A DNA stretch of 64,000 nucleotides from Bryobacteraceae bacterium (GTDB lineage Bacteria; Acidobacteriota; Terriglobia; Bryobacterales; Bryobacteraceae), in the NCBI GenBank assembly GCA_041394945.1, contig JAWKHH010000003.1:1426001-1490000 (forward strand). The letters are read 5' to 3'. The notes under the pieces are model-generated. The model was not told the DNA's origin. It saw nothing but the letters and a program-made list of their open reading frames with translations, and did not search any database. Numbering within the stretch: the first letter of the stretch is position 1; each line of letters begins with the position of its first letter. A program made the translations under genes and the position numbers. This document shows, piece by piece, positions 25,569-34,544 of this stretch.

Positions 25569-26004
25569 CTACAGGACGCCGGAGTACACTTCGGCCAAGC
25601 GGATCGACGCGTCCGCTGACAGCAGATCGACAACGGCTTCGGGACCCTCGAAGCGTTTGAGCAGCCAATCGCCCTCAGCCGTGCGGCGAAGCGTTTCGAT
25701 GCGTTGCTTGTCCTGTGAGACGAGCATGTGCTCTTCGAAGGAGGGCAGTTCGCGGTACAGGTCGAACTTCACACCGCGATCGTAGCCCTCCGTGGCCGGG
25801 GAGAGGATCTCGACGGTCAGCTTCGGATTCGTCAGGGTGTCATCCAGCCGGCGTCCGATGTTGATCACGAGCGCGCCGTGCGAAAGCCACGCCCGCCTCA
25901 TTCTCAAGCGCCTCGCCGTCGTGATACTCGAAGGGATGATCGGACGCGCGATCGATGGCCAGATACTCTTCCACCGAAGCCTGGGGAGCCGGAACGGATG
26001 CCAT
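25569..26004 (-). pseudogene. Decayed Uma2-family (DUF820) nuclease gene
   Basis: ATG 26004 opens with VEEYLAIDRASDHPFEYHDGE, the normal start of a Uma2 protein. This frame ends at 25840; the reading continues one base out of register as LVINIGRRLDD, directly joined to TLTNPKLTVEILSPATE, and runs to the normal end LAEVYSGVL. So there is a frameshift near 25890 and a loss of about 60-70 codons between NIGRRLDD and TLTNP, which removes part of the PD-(D/E)XK active site. The gene is probably dead. Confidence 0.65.
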
Positions 26005-26169
26005 GACGTCTCCATTTCTACCCGCCCCCGCCACCCCCCCTTGCGCGCGGACCAGCGAGATTATAGAGTCTCCGTCATGCCTTCGAGAGCCGCCCAGGAT
26101 GTTGCCCGGAGCACTCCGCCGGACGCCTGTCGTGGTAGGATTCCCCCAGCAGCTATTTCGTAACGGGCG

Positions 26170-27165
26170 ATGGCAACCATCTACGATGTCGCACGCCTTG
26201 CCGGCGTGTCTACTTATACCGTCTCTGCCGTGATCAACCGGTCGGCGCGGGTGAGTCCCGAACTCACCGAGCGCGTGAACCGCGCCGTCACCGAGCTCAA
26301 CTACCGCGCCAATGAACTCGCGCGCAGCCTGCCCCTGCGCCGGACGCGCACCGTGGGCATGCTCATCCCCGACATCGCCAACCCCTACTACGCGAAAGTG
26401 GTGCGCGGCGTCGAAGAGACCCTGCGCGAAGACAACTACACGCTGCAACTGGCCTCGACGTACAACTCGCCCGAACAACAATCGCTGCAAATCGACGCGT
26501 TCCGGGCCAAACAGGCCGATGGGCTCATCGTGTTCTTCTCCGGCGGAAGCGATGCCAGCCTGCGGGCGCTCGCCGAGGACGGCAAGGCGCTCGTCTTCGC
26601 CGGCCGCATCCCGCACGGCCTCGAAGCCGACAGCGTCATCGCCGAAAACCGCAAGGGAGCCGACCTCGCGACGTCCTTCCTCGTCGAGCGCGGCCATCGG
26701 CGCATCGCCAACCTCTCCGGGCACCTCAACCTGACGGCCAACATCCACCGCGAACAGGGCTGGCGCGCCGCGCTCCGGCGCAACGGAATCGAACCCGACG
26801 ACGCGCTGCTCGGCCAGGGCGACTGGACCGCGGAGTCCGCCGAGCGCCTGCTGCGGCCGATGCTGGACCTGTCCTCGCCCCCGACCGCCGTGCTCACTGC
26901 GAACTTCCTGATGATGACCGGCGCCCTCCGCGTCCTGCGGTCGCGCGGCCTACGCTGCCCGGAGGATGTCGAAATCGTGAGTTGGGACGACTCCGATTGG
27001 CTCGACGTCTTCTCCCCGCCGATCACCACCGTGGTGACTTCCTCCTACGCGATGGGGCGCAACGCGGCGGCGATGCTGCTCGAGCGCATCAGCGATCCGG
27101 AGCTGCCGCCGCGGCAGGTGGTGTTGATGCCGGAACTGCGCGTGCGCGGGGCCGCGCGCGCCTGA
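26170..27165 (+). CDS. LacI-family transcriptional regulator
   Basis: This 331-residue protein has the LacI helix-turn-helix at residues 1-25 (TIYDVARLAGVSTYTVSAVI) and the hinge helix (ELARSLPLRR), followed by a periplasmic-binding-protein-like ligand domain (TVGMLIPDIANPYYAKVVRG; VSWDDSDWLDVFSPPITTVV). It should bind an operator and respond to a sugar or nucleoside. The closest likely target is the neighbouring TonB receptor gene, which is convergent, but no operator could be assigned. There is no ribosome site of note before ATG 26170. Confidence 0.9.
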   Translation: MATIYDVARLAGVSTYTVSAVINRSARVSPELTERVNRAVTELNYRANELARSLPLRRTRTVGMLIPDIANPYYAKVVRGVEETLREDNYTLQLASTYNSPEQQSLQIDAFRAKQADGLIVFFSGGSDASLRALAEDGKALVFAGRIPHGLEADSVIAENRKGADLATSFLVERGHRRIANLSGHLNLTANIHREQGWRAALRRNGIEPDDALLGQGDWTAESAERLLRPMLDLSSPPTAVLTANFLMMTGALRVLRSRGLRCPEDVEIVSWDDSDWLDVFSPPITTVVTSSYAMGRNAAAMLLERISDPELPPRQVVLMPELRVRGAARA

Positions 27166-27209
27166 TCGGCTCCGCGGGGCCCCGGCTTGCGCCATGCCTC
27201 AGAAATGCC

Positions 27210-30200
27210 TCAGAAATGAATGCGCGCCGTGTACTGGAACTCGCGCCCGCGGTTCAATTGGCTCAGCGACTGCCCGAACGTCGGCTGCAGAACGTTGGTG
27301 TTCGGATCGGTCGGGATGAAGCTGTTCGTGATGTTGTAACCCTCGAGCCGCATCTCGAAACGGACGCGCTCCGTGATCCGGAAGAACTTCGAAAGATTCG
27401 CATCCAGGTTCCAGTTGAACCATCCCGTGAGATCGTCATACTGGAACGGATTGCTGCGCGGCGTATACGCCGGCTGGCGCGCGAACTGCGAGGTATCGAA
27501 ACCCCGCGTGCGCGTCTTGCCGTCGATCTTCGGGCTCGCCGACGGCGCCTGCATCGTGCCGAACCGCAGGTAGCCGCCGGTATTGGCGAACAGCAACCCG
27601 CTCAGTGACCATCCGCCGAGAACCGCGTCCACCACCGGGTGCGACGACCCGAGGAACTTCCGTCCACGCCCGAAAGGCAGATCGTAAACGTTCGCCATCG
27701 ATACGCGGTGCCGCGGATTGTTGCTCGGAATGAACGTGAACCGCCCGGCGAACTGGTCGATATCGTTGAAGAATGCTTCCGTCCGTTCGCGGTTGTAGTT
27801 GTAACCCACCAGGAACATGAAGCCGTTGGCGTAGGCCCGCTGCACCTTCACTTGCAGCGCATGATAGCGATTGCGGACGCCGTCGGTGTTGAACTGCGTA
27901 AGGTCCCCGTATTGCGGATACGGACGCAGCAGGTCGCGAACCCGAACGTTCCGCTGATTGCGTAACTGGCCGGGGAACGTCTCCGGCGTCGCGAACTGGT
28001 AGAACGGATTGGCCACGCTGCGGTCCACCGCCGCCTGCGCCGAGTACACGGTGTTCGGGTCCGTCATGTTCACCGCGAGGTTGTACGGCAGCGCCCGTCC
28101 GAAATTGATGAAGTACGTCACATCGAGGTGAACGTCTTTCGGAAGCTGGCGCTGGAGCGAGAAGTTGATCCGGTCGTTCACGCCGGAACGGAAGTTCTGC
28201 TTGTTCCAATCCGCCGTGTTCCCGAGATTGGTGTACCGCCCGAGCGTGCGGCCCACCGGAGCGATCAACGGGTTCGTCGCCGGGAACGGCTCGCTGAAGC
28301 GCGCCTGGGGCACGCCCTGTAGCGACGGCGCCACCTGCGTGATCGCGCTGTAGCCGGGGTAGCGCGCGCTGCCGAGCGTATCGGTGGTAAGAATCGGCGG
28401 CACGACATACCGGGCGTATCCGGCCCGGAACGCCATCCGGTCGTTCAGCCGCAGAGCAAACCCGGCGCGCGGCATGAAGACGTTCTTCTGGCTGTCCCAA
28501 CTGCTCCTTTTGTCCGCGCTGACGAACTGCCACGCTCCATTGTAGATGGGCGGCGCGCCGCGCAACGCCAGCGCCTCGGCCGGAAACACCGGCGGGTTCT
28601 GCTGGAACTCGGGAATCGGATTGTTCAGGTCGAGCTGGCGCGACAGGCGGTCGTCTGCGTCGTACACGCCGGTCTCGTACTCATAGCGCAGGCCCAGATT
28701 CAACGTCAGGTTGCGGTTGATCTTGATGTCGTCGTGGAAGTAGAGGCCGTAGAAGTCTGTCCAAGCTTTCTGCAGAGGGATGAACTGCGCCTGCGAGTTG
28801 TTCTCGAGCGCCCCCAGCAGGAACGTCGCCCAGCCGTCGCCGCGCAGTAGCGTGTTCGGCGCCTGGAACGTATCCGCCGTCGGCACCGGACCGAAATTGA
28901 AGTTCATCAGGTTCGGACGCACCGAGTTGCCGCGCGTCAGCCGGCTCTCGCCGCCCCACTTCATATAGTGGCTGCCCACCACCTTCGAAATGCGTCCGCT
29001 GTAGTTGTAGCTCGACGGGTGCTGGAACCACCAGCCGCCCTTGCCGAAGCTCGCCGACCCGCGCCCGCTCACAATCACTTCCGGATAGTAAATCGCCGGG
29101 ATCTCTTCGAGGTAGGGCTTGTACCAGGAATTGCCCGGCCACACCTTCTCGAGCCCGGCCACGCCCACCTTCGACGACGGCGCGTCGTAGTCGTCGTTCA
29201 AAGACGCGTAGCTCCACCGGAAGTTGAGCACCGTCGTCGGGCTCATCGTGTACACCGCGTCGGCCGCGATGTTGCGCGAATTCATCACGCCGCCATTGTC
29301 GTTGCGCGCCGCCGGTGAGTTGTTCGGCGAGTAGTTGTTCTGGTCGAGATCGGTCCGGAACCGGCTGTAGCGGCCGAAGATCTTCCACTTGTCATTCGGA
29401 TTGAAGTCGGTCCGGTTCGAAAAATTCCAGTTGTTCAGGAACCAGAAGTACGCCACCTGGTAGTTGTTCACGCCGGTGAACCCGGTGCCTGGATTGTTCG
29501 GCGCCCAGATGTCGTTCATCACGATCCGCGACGTCGGGTCGATCCGGCTCGCCGGAATGATGTTGCCCGGAAATGGCGTGCGCGACGCCTGCCCTGCCGA
29601 GTTCAACTGCGTCGTCCATGGGTCGTAGATGGACCGCAGCGCTCCCTGCGCGTTCAGCGACTGCGAGAAGTTCCCGTTGCGCTCGAGATCCGTGGGCAGC
29701 GTGAACTGCTGCTGCCGGGGGTCCTTCGTCTTCCACTGCTCATACGAGGTGAACGTGAACAGCTTGTTCTTGATGATCGGATTGCCGAGCGTGCCGCCCC
29801 AGATGTGATTGCGCACCGCGTTCGGCGCGCGAACCACCGAGTTCGTCACCGCGTTGAGCGCCGGGTTGCGGCCGAAATAGTAGGCCGTGCCGTGAAACTC
29901 GTTCGTGCCGGACTTCATCGACAGGCTCAGCACGCCGCCCGCGCTATGGCCGTACTCGGCGTCGACGGCGTTCTGTTGCACCGTCACTTCCTGCGTCGCG
30001 TCCATCGGCGGCGCGTACGATCCTTTCCAGCCCAGTTGCAATGGCGCGCCGTCGAGCTGCAGATCGTTCCGGCGGGTCGTGTTGCCGCCGACGTCGAGCG
30101 ACGAAGAGGACCACATGTAGAACGGGTTCCGTGTCGACAGGTTGCTCGTGTAGCGGTTGACCACCGCCGGATCGAGCAGCGCCAGCGTGAACGGGTTCCG

Positions 30201-30641
30201 CGCCAGCACCGGAAGATCGGTGAGCATCTTGCGGTCCACCGTCAACGCCATCGTGCTCGTGTTGAACTGCACCTCCACGGGCGCCGCCTGCACGGTGACC
30301 GTTTCCACCAGAGCTCCCAGCTTGAGCACCGGATTCACGGTCACATCGGCGCGCACCTGCACGCGGATGTTCTCCTGCACGTATTTGTTGAAGCCTTCCA
30401 TTTCCACCGCCACCTCGTAGTTGCCGGGCTCCACGAAGTCGAACAGGAAGTGTCCGTTCTCAGCGCTGTTGCGTGTGACGGATACGCCCGTGTCGGTGTT
30501 GGTGAGACGGATCGCCGCGCCCGCGACGACGGCCTCGGTCGAATCGGTGACTGTTCCCTGCAGCCGCGCGCGATAGTCCTGTGCGATCGCCGCGGAAGCC
30601 CCCAGGAGGACAGAGAGAGACAAGAGGACCCGAGAGAGCAT
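27210..30641 (-). CDS. Oar-like TonB-dependent outer membrane receptor
   Basis: This 1143-residue protein has a signal peptide (MLSRVLLSLSVLLGASAAIAQ). A carboxypeptidase-regulatory-like domain occupies about residues 22-105 (LQGTVTDSTEAVVAGAAIRL, EPGNYEVAVEMEGF), then a plug domain with VDRKMLTDLPVLARNPF, and a beta-barrel ending in ARIHF, with an aromatic last residue as in outer membrane proteins. No TonB box is obvious. Members occur in many copies in acidobacteria and take up large oligosaccharides or peptides. An expressed, regulated unit is likely, because a good promoter precedes it. Confidence 0.9.
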   Translation of the reverse strand: MLSRVLLSLSVLLGASAAIAQDYRARLQGTVTDSTEAVVAGAAIRLTNTDTGVSVTRNSAENGHFLFDFVEPGNYEVAVEMEGFNKYVQENIRVQVRADVTVNPVLKLGALVETVTVQAAPVEVQFNTSTMALTVDRKMLTDLPVLARNPFTLALLDPAVVNRYTSNLSTRNPFYMWSSSSLDVGGNTTRRNDLQLDGAPLQLGWKGSYAPPMDATQEVTVQQNAVDAEYGHSAGGVLSLSMKSGTNEFHGTAYYFGRNPALNAVTNSVVRAPNAVRNHIWGGTLGNPIIKNKLFTFTSYEQWKTKDPRQQQFTLPTDLERNGNFSQSLNAQGALRSIYDPWTTQLNSAGQASRTPFPGNIIPASRIDPTSRIVMNDIWAPNNPGTGFTGVNNYQVAYFWFLNNWNFSNRTDFNPNDKWKIFGRYSRFRTDLDQNNYSPNNSPAARNDNGGVMNSRNIAADAVYTMSPTTVLNFRWSYASLNDDYDAPSSKVGVAGLEKVWPGNSWYKPYLEEIPAIYYPEVIVSGRGSASFGKGGWWFQHPSSYNYSGRISKVVGSHYMKWGGESRLTRGNSVRPNLMNFNFGPVPTADTFQAPNTLLRGDGWATFLLGALENNSQAQFIPLQKAWTDFYGLYFHDDIKINRNLTLNLGLRYEYETGVYDADDRLSRQLDLNNPIPEFQQNPPVFPAEALALRGAPPIYNGAWQFVSADKRSSWDSQKNVFMPRAGFALRLNDRMAFRAGYARYVVPPILTTDTLGSARYPGYSAITQVAPSLQGVPQARFSEPFPATNPLIAPVGRTLGRYTNLGNTADWNKQNFRSGVNDRINFSLQRQLPKDVHLDVTYFINFGRALPYNLAVNMTDPNTVYSAQAAVDRSVANPFYQFATPETFPGQLRNQRNVRVRDLLRPYPQYGDLTQFNTDGVRNRYHALQVKVQRAYANGFMFLVGYNYNRERTEAFFNDIDQFAGRFTFIPSNNPRHRVSMANVYDLPFGRGRKFLGSSHPVVDAVLGGWSLSGLLFANTGGYLRFGTMQAPSASPKIDGKTRTRGFDTSQFARQPAYTPRSNPFQYDDLTGWFNWNLDANLSKFFRITERVRFEMRLEGYNITNSFIPTDPNTNVLQPTFGQSLSQLNRGREFQYTARIHF

Positions 30642-30675
30642 TGAATACTCCTAATTTGGAAAAGTCAGATGAATA

Positions 30676-30705
30676 TATCTAATCTTTCCTCCCCCGGGTT
30701 GTCAA
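30676..30705 (-). promoter_or_regulatory. Promoter of the TonB receptor gene
   Basis: A perfect TTGACA (30705-30700) lies 18 bases before TAGATA (30681-30676) in an AT-rich stretch otherwise rare in this window. The leader to ATG 30641 is about 30 bases and includes TTAGGAG, a good ribosome site. Confidence 0.5.
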
Positions 30706-30765
30706 GTGTAAACTGCATGACGGTGCGGATCGCCCACCGCCCACGGGTCCCGGAATCGGCGGCCG

Positions 30766-32358
30766 CTAGGGAGCTTCTTCCTCGAACAGCGCGAACACGA
30801 AAAGCGCCTTCCCGATCGGCACGGCCACGTGCTGCTTGCCCCCCGAAAGGTACGTCACCGGGTTCGACCCTAGCGACCATCCGCCCTTGAACCGCCACAA
30901 CGGCTCGCCGTTCGTCGCGTTTAGCGCGAAGAAGTCGCCCTGGCTGGTGCCCGTGAACACCAGGTTGCCCTTCGTCGCCAGGATGCTCGTGTTCGCCGGA
31001 GTCTGCATGCGAAACTCCCATTTCAGCGCGCCCGTGGTAGCGTCCAGCGCCCGTACCGCGCCATAGGGGTTCTCCTCCGGCACGGTACGCTGACCTCCGC
31101 CGTTGAACATCTCGCCCGGCTTGAAGATCGCCTCGCCCTTGAAATAGTAGGCGCCCTGCTCGCGCACCGGCGCATAGAACAGCCCCGTGTCCGGACTGTA
31201 CGCCGGACTGTACCAGTTCGTCCCCCCGCCCAACGACGGCCACACCAGGTTGCCTTCCGCCGTGGGCTCCGTGTTCGGCAGAATGATCGGCCGGCCGTTA
31301 TCGTCGAGCCCGCTCGCCCACGTCACCTTCGCGAACGGCTTTCCTTGCAGAAACTTTCCGGTCGCGCGATCCAGCACGTAGTAGAACCCGTTGCGGTTGG
31401 CCGTCACGACAAGCTTCCGCCGCTCGCCGCGGAACGGCGCTTCGATCAGCACCGGCACCTGCGTCGCATCCCAATCATGCGTGTCGTGCGGCGTGAATTG
31501 GAAATGCCACTTGCGCTCGCCCGTATCGGCGTCGATCGCGACAAAGCTCGCCGCGAACAGGTTGTCGCCCTTGCGTACGTCGCCGTTCCAATCGGGCCCG
31601 GGATTGCCGATCCCCCAGATCACCGCGTTCGTCTCCGGATCGTAGGATCCCGTGGTCCACGTCGATCCGGCGCCGGTCTTCCACGAGTCGCCCGCCCAGG
31701 TTTCGTTGCCGTACTCGCCCGGCCCGGGAATCGTGTGAAAGCGCCAGGCGCGCTTGCCTGTCTTTGCGTCGTAGGCGTCGACGAAGCCGCGGATGCCGTA
31801 TTCGCCGCCGCCGATGCCGCTGATCACCTTATCCTTCACCGCTAGCGGCGCGTTCGTCGACGAGTATCCGAGCTTGTAGTCCGCCATCTCCACGTCCCAA
31901 CGCACGCGGCCCGTCCTCGCGTCGAGCGCGATCATGTGCGCGTCGATCGACGTGTAGTAGACCATGTCGCCGAGCACGGCCACGCCGCGGTTCACACGCC
32001 CGCAGCACAACCGCAGATCGCTCGGTATCTGCTTCTGGTAGCGCCAGTAGACGCTCCCGGTTTCCGTGTCGAGCGCCTTCACCGTGTTCGGACCCTCGGT
32101 GATGTACATCACGTTGTCGACGACGATCGGCGAGGTCTGGTGCGCTTCCGTGGTCCCGGTCTGATGAACCCACTTCACCACCAGGCGCTTCACGTTGCCG
32201 GCGTTGATGCGGTCGAGCTCGGAGTAGCGCTGCCCGTTGTAGTTCCCCGAGTAGGTGAGCCAGTTGCCCGGCTCCCTGGCGGCGTTCAGAATTCGTTCGA
32301 ACGGCGCTTGCGCGAATGCGGCGAGGGCGCCGCCGAGAAGGAGAACAGCCGGTCTCAT
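30766..32358 (-). CDS. PQQ-dependent dehydrogenase (quinoprotein), first copy
   Basis: This 530-residue protein has a signal peptide (MRPAVLLLGGALAAFAQA) and an eight-bladed beta-propeller of the alcohol dehydrogenase type. The adjacent-cysteine pair that sits on PQQ is in LCCGRVNRG. Metal and catalytic residues are plausible at GGGEYGIRG (Glu), GNPGPDWNG (Asn) and DTHDWDATQ (Asp). There is no covalent heme domain; the electrons should go to the cytochrome encoded just before it, whose gene overlaps by 4 bases (ATGA). The substrate is unknown; similar proteins oxidise alcohols or sugars. Confidence 0.9.
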   Translation of the reverse strand: MRPAVLLLGGALAAFAQAPFERILNAAREPGNWLTYSGNYNGQRYSELDRINAGNVKRLVVKWVHQTGTTEAHQTSPIVVDNVMYITEGPNTVKALDTETGSVYWRYQKQIPSDLRLCCGRVNRGVAVLGDMVYYTSIDAHMIALDARTGRVRWDVEMADYKLGYSSTNAPLAVKDKVISGIGGGEYGIRGFVDAYDAKTGKRAWRFHTIPGPGEYGNETWAGDSWKTGAGSTWTTGSYDPETNAVIWGIGNPGPDWNGDVRKGDNLFAASFVAIDADTGERKWHFQFTPHDTHDWDATQVPVLIEAPFRGERRKLVVTANRNGFYYVLDRATGKFLQGKPFAKVTWASGLDDNGRPIILPNTEPTAEGNLVWPSLGGGTNWYSPAYSPDTGLFYAPVREQGAYYFKGEAIFKPGEMFNGGGQRTVPEENPYGAVRALDATTGALKWEFRMQTPANTSILATKGNLVFTGTSQGDFFALNATNGEPLWRFKGGWSLGSNPVTYLSGGKQHVAVPIGKALFVFALFEEEAP

Positions 32359-33122
32359 GGGCGCTCCTTGAGCGAGGCAAGATAGGCCACCAGATCATCC
32401 AGTTCCGTGGCCGAAAGCTTCGAGTAGGCGGGCATTGGCGACTTCTTCTCGTCCCGCCGGATCCCGTCCGTCGCCGACTTCACCAACGTATGGTTCCGCC
32501 CGGCCGCGTCGCGAATCTGGATCGTGAACGTGTCTTCGCTGAGGGTGCGGCCTGCCACCCGTTTTCCGTTCTTCAGCGCGACCTCGGTCGGTATGTATCC
32601 CCGGTCCACCACCGCCGCCGGATCCGTCACGGACTCGCGAAGGTGCGCCGGACTCCGCTTGATCCCGATCGCCGAAAGATCCGGCCCCGCGAGCCCGCCC
32701 CGGTACACGCCGCCTTCGAGCGTCGTATGGCAGTTCGCGCAGCCCTGCTTCGCATAAATCGCTTTGCCGGCTCCCGCATCGCCCGGTACGGGCCCGCCCG
32801 CTACCTTGCCGAGTGTTCGCACGAATGCCGCCGTCATCAGCACCTCGTTCGGCGTCATGTGCGAGGCGCCGGGCATCTCGGAACCGGGCACGCCGGTAGT
32901 GATGATCGCTACCAGGTCCTCATCGGTTCGCGCGCGGGACAGCTCCGGCAGCGCCAGATTCGCGCCCTTGCCGCCATCACCGGTAGGGCCGTGACAGTAA
33001 GTGCAGCCGCCCAGATAGAGGCTCTTGCCCTGGGCGATCGCATCGGGGGAAGTGGGGAGGACAACGGTGTCCGCGGCCGGGCACGCAAGGGCCGCGGCAA
33101 TCAAGGCCAATAAGACCCGCAT
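32355..33122 (-). CDS. Diheme cytochrome c, partner of the quinoprotein
   Basis: This 255-residue periplasmic protein starts at ATG 33122 with a signal peptide (MRVLLALIAAALACPAA). Two c-type heme sites are visible: CTYCH near residue 37 and CANCH near residue 132. Each domain has a downstream Met ligand region (GSEMPGASHM; KSPMPAYSKL). It is coupled to the dehydrogenase gene and should carry electrons from PQQ toward the respiratory chain. It lies 51 bases after the DUF1552 gene. Confidence 0.9.
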   Translation of the reverse strand: MRVLLALIAAALACPAADTVVLPTSPDAIAQGKSLYLGGCTYCHGPTGDGGKGANLALPELSRARTDEDLVAIITTGVPGSEMPGASHMTPNEVLMTAAFVRTLGKVAGGPVPGDAGAGKAIYAKQGCANCHTTLEGGVYRGGLAGPDLSAIGIKRSPAHLRESVTDPAAVVDRGYIPTEVALKNGKRVAGRTLSEDTFTIQIRDAAGRNHTLVKSATDGIRRDEKKSPMPAYSKLSATELDDLVAYLASLKERP

Positions 33123-33173
33123 GAGGGAAGTGTACCCGAATCGCTTCCCGGTCGCTTGCGCCTGGGCCGCCAG

Positions 33174-34475
33174 CTACAGATCGAGCTTCGTATCGGCGTC
33201 GCCGAACCGGTCCGCCTTCACGCCCATCCGTTCCATGAGCGACATGTACAGGCTGCAAAGCTTCCGGTTCTCGTCGCCCGCGCCGCGATAGTCGAGCACG
33301 CGGCCCGTCTTCAACGTCCCGCCGAGCCCGCCCGCCAGCACCAGCGGAACCCGCGTGTTGTCGTGCTTCCGCCCGGACCACATGTTCGAAAGCCACATCA
33401 GGCACGAGTTATCGAGCACCGTGCCGTTGCCTTCCGGCATCGCATCCAGCTTCGACGCCAGGTACGCCAACTGGCTCAGGTGGAACCGCGAAATCCGCTC
33501 GTAACCCTCCGACAGGTTGTAGTGCGAGGCCGCGTGGTGGCCTTCGCGCACTTGCAGGAACGGATAGATCTGCGCCGAAAGATCGTTCGCCAGAATCACC
33601 GACGCCACCCGCGTCCGGTCCGTCTGGAAGCCAATCGCGACGATGTCGAGCATCAGCTTCATGTGATCCCGCAAATCCTCGGGGAGCCCGTTGGCCGGCC
33701 GCTCCATTGTGATCGCCGGCTTGTTCGTGCCGTTGGCCTTGTCGTCGGCGGCGTCCTTGGCGGCGCGCATCCGCTCCACCCGCTTCTCCACCTCGCGCAC
33801 CGACGTCAGGTACTCGTCCATCTTCGCCTTGTCGCCCGCGCTCACCTGCGCCCCCAGCGCCGTGATCCGGTCGCGGACCTTGTCGAGGATGCTCGCGTTG
33901 CGCACCAGCCCCGGATTCTCGAAAAGATTGTCGAACGCGAGCGAAGGATACACCTCCGTCGGCACCGGCGATTCCGGGCTCTGCCACGATATGTGCGAGC
34001 TGTACGCCATCGAGAAGTTCGTCTCGTGGTACCCCGTGAGCGGCTGCTCGCAGGCGAGCACCATGCTCGGCTGGGCGGTGTCCTGCCCGATCTGGTTGGC
34101 CACCATCTGGTCGAACGTGATGCCGGAATGCAGAATCGGGCCGCGGTCGATCACGGCGCCCGAAAGCAGGCTGCCCGTTTGCGCCGGGTGGATCCCCTGC
34201 CCGGTGAGCGGCTTCATGAACAGGCCGTCGATGACGTTGACCTTGGTCTTCAGCGGCTCGAGCACCTCGAGCGTCTTGCTGAACTCCATCGACGCCCCTT
34301 CGCCCTTCGCCCACCAGTGATCCTCATTGATGCCCGTGCCCATGAACAGCACCGCCAGCCGCTTCGGCGGAGTCGCCGCGCCCTGGAGCGACTCGAGCCA
34401 CGGAAGCGCTACGGTGGCCCCGGCGGCGCGAAGAACGGCGCGCCTCGATACACGCCTGTCGGTTCGGATCAACAT
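33174..34475 (-). CDS. DUF1552 protein, Tat-exported
   Basis: This 433-residue protein carries a twin-arginine leader (RRVSRRAVLRAAGATVALPW) and the DUF1552 pattern (LFMGTGINEDHWW, GLFMKPLTGQGIHP, VREVEKRVERMRA). The fold is alkaline-phosphatase/sulfatase-like in related DUF1501 proteins, but no catalytic Ser/Cys signature is clear. DUF1552 genes usually pair with DUF1592-type cytochromes; the nearest such gene here is at 59621, far away. It heads an operon with the following cytochrome/PQQ genes in the same direction. Confidence 0.8.
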   Translation of the reverse strand: MLIRTDRRVSRRAVLRAAGATVALPWLESLQGAATPPKRLAVLFMGTGINEDHWWAKGEGASMEFSKTLEVLEPLKTKVNVIDGLFMKPLTGQGIHPAQTGSLLSGAVIDRGPILHSGITFDQMVANQIGQDTAQPSMVLACEQPLTGYHETNFSMAYSSHISWQSPESPVPTEVYPSLAFDNLFENPGLVRNASILDKVRDRITALGAQVSAGDKAKMDEYLTSVREVEKRVERMRAAKDAADDKANGTNKPAITMERPANGLPEDLRDHMKLMLDIVAIGFQTDRTRVASVILANDLSAQIYPFLQVREGHHAASHYNLSEGYERISRFHLSQLAYLASKLDAMPEGNGTVLDNSCLMWLSNMWSGRKHDNTRVPLVLAGGLGGTLKTGRVLDYRGAGDENRKLCSLYMSLMERMGVKADRFGDADTKLDL

Positions 34476-34544
34476 GCAGCTCGTCTCCTCGGATTCCCAG
34501 GTTTGTCGATTTCAATTCTATCAATGTCCGGGCATCATGAATAG

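Noticed and set aside
27166..27209. Terminator or repeat between the LacI gene and the TonB gene
   Set aside because: The CGGGGCCCCG palindrome has no loop and the short tandem repeat of GCCTCAGAAAT is only two units, partly coding.
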